From positions 1-6,457 of the forward strand of contig JAOQAA010000703.1 of assembly GCA_025963815.1 (NCBI GenBank): a DNA stretch of 6,457 nucleotides. Reading direction: 5' to 3'. This document shows positions 4,967 through 6,457 of this stretch, one piece after another; position 1 is the stretch's first letter; each line of letters begins with the position of its first letter. Made by a program: the position numbers and the translations under genes. The notes beneath the pieces are model-generated. The model saw nothing but the letters and a program-made list of their open reading frames with translations. It made no database searches and was not told the DNA's origin. Source of the DNA: Capsulimonas sp. GTDB lineage: Bacteria; Armatimonadota; Armatimonadia; Armatimonadales; Capsulimonadaceae.

Positions 4967-6457
4967 TTAGATATTTTCCTCGTAAAACAAACGCAGACAG
5001 ATCGCACGCACGGCCTTCATGCGCTCCCCCGTCGCCTCCGGCATGGGATCCAATACATCCGATCCCACGCCCCTTCTTAAGTACAGACGATTGCGCAGAC
5101 GTGTAAGTTCCTTGTAGGCGGCGTCCAGCACTTCCCAGTCGGATTGCTGGATTTTTGCGTCGTCGCGCAAGGCCAGCAGGGCTTTCAAAGTCCCAGAGGG
5201 GCGAAGGCGCGGCTTTTTATGGCCCCATCGAAGCTGAAGGATCTGGGCGATCCATTCGATGTCGGTCATGCCGCCCGGGGAGAGCTTGAGGTTTGCCGCG
5301 CCTTGCGCCCGCTCTTTCTCGATTCGACGCTTCATGGCGCGAATCTCTTCAATTTGTTCGTCAGTAATTGGGGAGCCGTAGACAAACTGCGTGGCAAGGG
5401 ATGCGAACTCGGCGCAAAGCGTGGGATCGCCCGCCGCCGGGCGGGATTTGAGCAGCGCTTGACGCTCCCAGGTGGCGGCGCTCTCGGCGTAGTAGCGGCG
5501 ATATGTCGCGAGGTCCAGCACGAGCTGGCCTTTGCGACCGTCGGGCCGCAGGCGGGCGTCCAGCTCGAAACGGACGCCATAGCGGGCAATATCGTCGCGC
5601 AGGATCTGCTGGAGGCGCTCCGCGACCTTCGTCGCCGCAACGACCCCATCGGAGTCCGAGACATAGAGAACGTCCAGGTCTGAGGCGTACCCCAGCTCGC
5701 GTCCGCCGAGCTTACCCATGCCAATGATGGCGAAGCGGCCCTCAAATCCCAGTTCCTGACTGGCAATTAACAGTGCGGAGGACAGAGCGCGCTCGGCAAC
5801 CGTTGTCAGCTCGGCGATCGTCCCCGCAACCGTGTTGATCTCCCAGATGTCGCGAGCGCCGCAGAGCAGACGCGCACGCAGGAGTGAGGTGGCCAGCGCC
5901 TTAGCGTTCACGTGGAGCTTGGCGGGCGGCGGCGATGGGTTGTCCATCACCTCATCGTCCGCGAGCAAATCGAAGAACTCCATGTGCTGAAGTAGGAGCT
6001 GCCAGACAGCGGGACCTTCGGCGGCGAGCCGGCAGAGGCGCGGCAGGAGGGTGTCGCTTTCGGCGAGGGTTTGAAAAAGCGCCGTGCGCGAGGGGACTTC
6101 GCGCGCCAGGTTGTCCAGACCGAGCAGCGCGCCGTCCGGATCGGAAGTCTCGGCGGCGGCGCGCAGCAGCCGGGCGCTGACGGCGGCGAAGGAGTCGGAC
6201 GAGTCTGGGGCCATCCCCCCATACTCGGACCCGACGACGCTTTGCCGGAGCATTCTCAGCGCGGTTTCGGGCTGCTGGAAGCCGAGACGTGTAAGCTCGT
6301 CCCGCAGGTGCGCCAGCGCCGCCGGATCGTCGGGCGCGAGCACCCAGGCGGCAATCTCGTCCAAAGGGAGGGCCGCCGGCTCCGTCCCGTAGAACAGTCT
6401 CTCAAACAGCGCATGGACGCGCGACGTGTGGCGGAGATAGTCGTCGTGGAACTCCAT
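4967..6457 (-). CDS. glnE: Glutamine synthetase adenylyltransferase / deadenylase GlnE, adenylyltransferase half
   Basis: GlnE adds AMP to, and removes it from, a tyrosine of glutamine synthetase, tuning nitrogen assimilation under PII control; it is cytoplasmic. The 496 codons present correspond to the end of the linker after the first module plus the whole C-terminal adenylyltransferase module. GMGKLGGRELGYASDLDVLY (residues 246-265, counting from 6457) is the nucleotidyltransferase signature, with metal-binding Asp260 and Asp262. FELDARLRPDGRKGQ (297-311) supplies the third acidic residue, Asp300, and the conserved RLRP motif. SPGGMTDIEWIAQ and the helical C-terminus (RLRNRLYL, ICLRLFYEENI) follow. 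Full bifunctional GlnE is ~900-1000 residues. The visible N-terminus (HDDYLRHTSRVHALFERLF) resembles the linker after the deadenylase module, so the gene probably continues past the edge. The first visible codon happens to be ATG, so a stand-alone half-size protein cannot be excluded. The stop is TAA at 4969-4967. Confidence 0.9.
   Translation of the reverse strand: MEFHDDYLRHTSRVHALFERLFYGTEPAALPLDEIAAWVLAPDDPAALAHLRDELTRLGFQQPETALRMLRQSVVGSEYGGMAPDSSDSFAAVSARLLRAAAETSDPDGALLGLDNLAREVPSRTALFQTLAESDTLLPRLCRLAAEGPAVWQLLLQHMEFFDLLADDEVMDNPSPPPAKLHVNAKALATSLLRARLLCGARDIWEINTVAGTIAELTTVAERALSSALLIASQELGFEGRFAIIGMGKLGGRELGYASDLDVLYVSDSDGVVAATKVAERLQQILRDDIARYGVRFELDARLRPDGRKGQLVLDLATYRRYYAESAATWERQALLKSRPAAGDPTLCAEFASLATQFVYGSPITDEQIEEIRAMKRRIEKERAQGAANLKLSPGGMTDIEWIAQILQLRWGHKKPRLRPSGTLKALLALRDDAKIQQSDWEVLDAAYKELTRLRNRLYLRRGVGSDVLDPMPEATGERMKAVRAICLRLFYEENI

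Overview
The window looks like chromosomal DNA of a GC-rich, environmental bacterium. The long coding regions are roughly 60-68% GC by eye, and the gene content is a GlnE-type enzyme, a Gfo/Idh/MocA dehydrogenase and a secreted beta-propeller protein with an Ig-like tail. This mix is common in soil phyla such as Armatimonadota and Acidobacteriota. The phylum is an inference that I hold weakly, because no rRNA or other marker lies here.

Layout from left to right. (1) 1-805, minus strand: the N-terminal 268 codons of a gene that runs off the left edge. It starts at TTG and encodes a SLOG-type nucleotide-sensor domain followed directly by the opening of a patatin-like phospholipase domain. This is the most interesting item: the architecture resembles ligand-gated effectors of anti-phage systems. 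It is also the least GC-rich coding region of the window. (2) 860-1882, minus: a complete Gfo/Idh/MocA-family NAD(P)-dependent oxidoreductase. (3) 1883-2118: a divergent intergenic region with no promoter I trust. (4) 2119-4128, plus: a secreted PQQ-type beta-propeller protein with a C-terminal Ig-like domain and a GTG start. (5) 4151-4187: a strong hairpin that can terminate transcription from both sides. (6) 4193-4278, minus: tRNA-Leu(CAA) with encoded CCA, driven by a consensus sigma-70 promoter at 4310-4339. (7) 4346-4604: two ~72-bp arms in inverted orientation around a ~115-bp centre, which looks like a small non-coding mobile or dispersed repeat element. Next come a separate 42-nt hairpin and an AT-rich non-coding stretch. 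(8) 4967-6457, minus: the adenylyltransferase half of glutamine synthetase adenylyltransferase GlnE, whose reading frame reaches the right edge.

The genes do not form one pathway. glnE (nitrogen control) and the tRNA are housekeeping. The oxidoreductase and propeller gene are divergent and of unknown substrate. The SLOG-patatin gene lies 54 bp downstream of the oxidoreductase on the same strand, but its composition and domain content suggest a separate, probably acquired, defence function whose partners, if any, lie beyond position 1.
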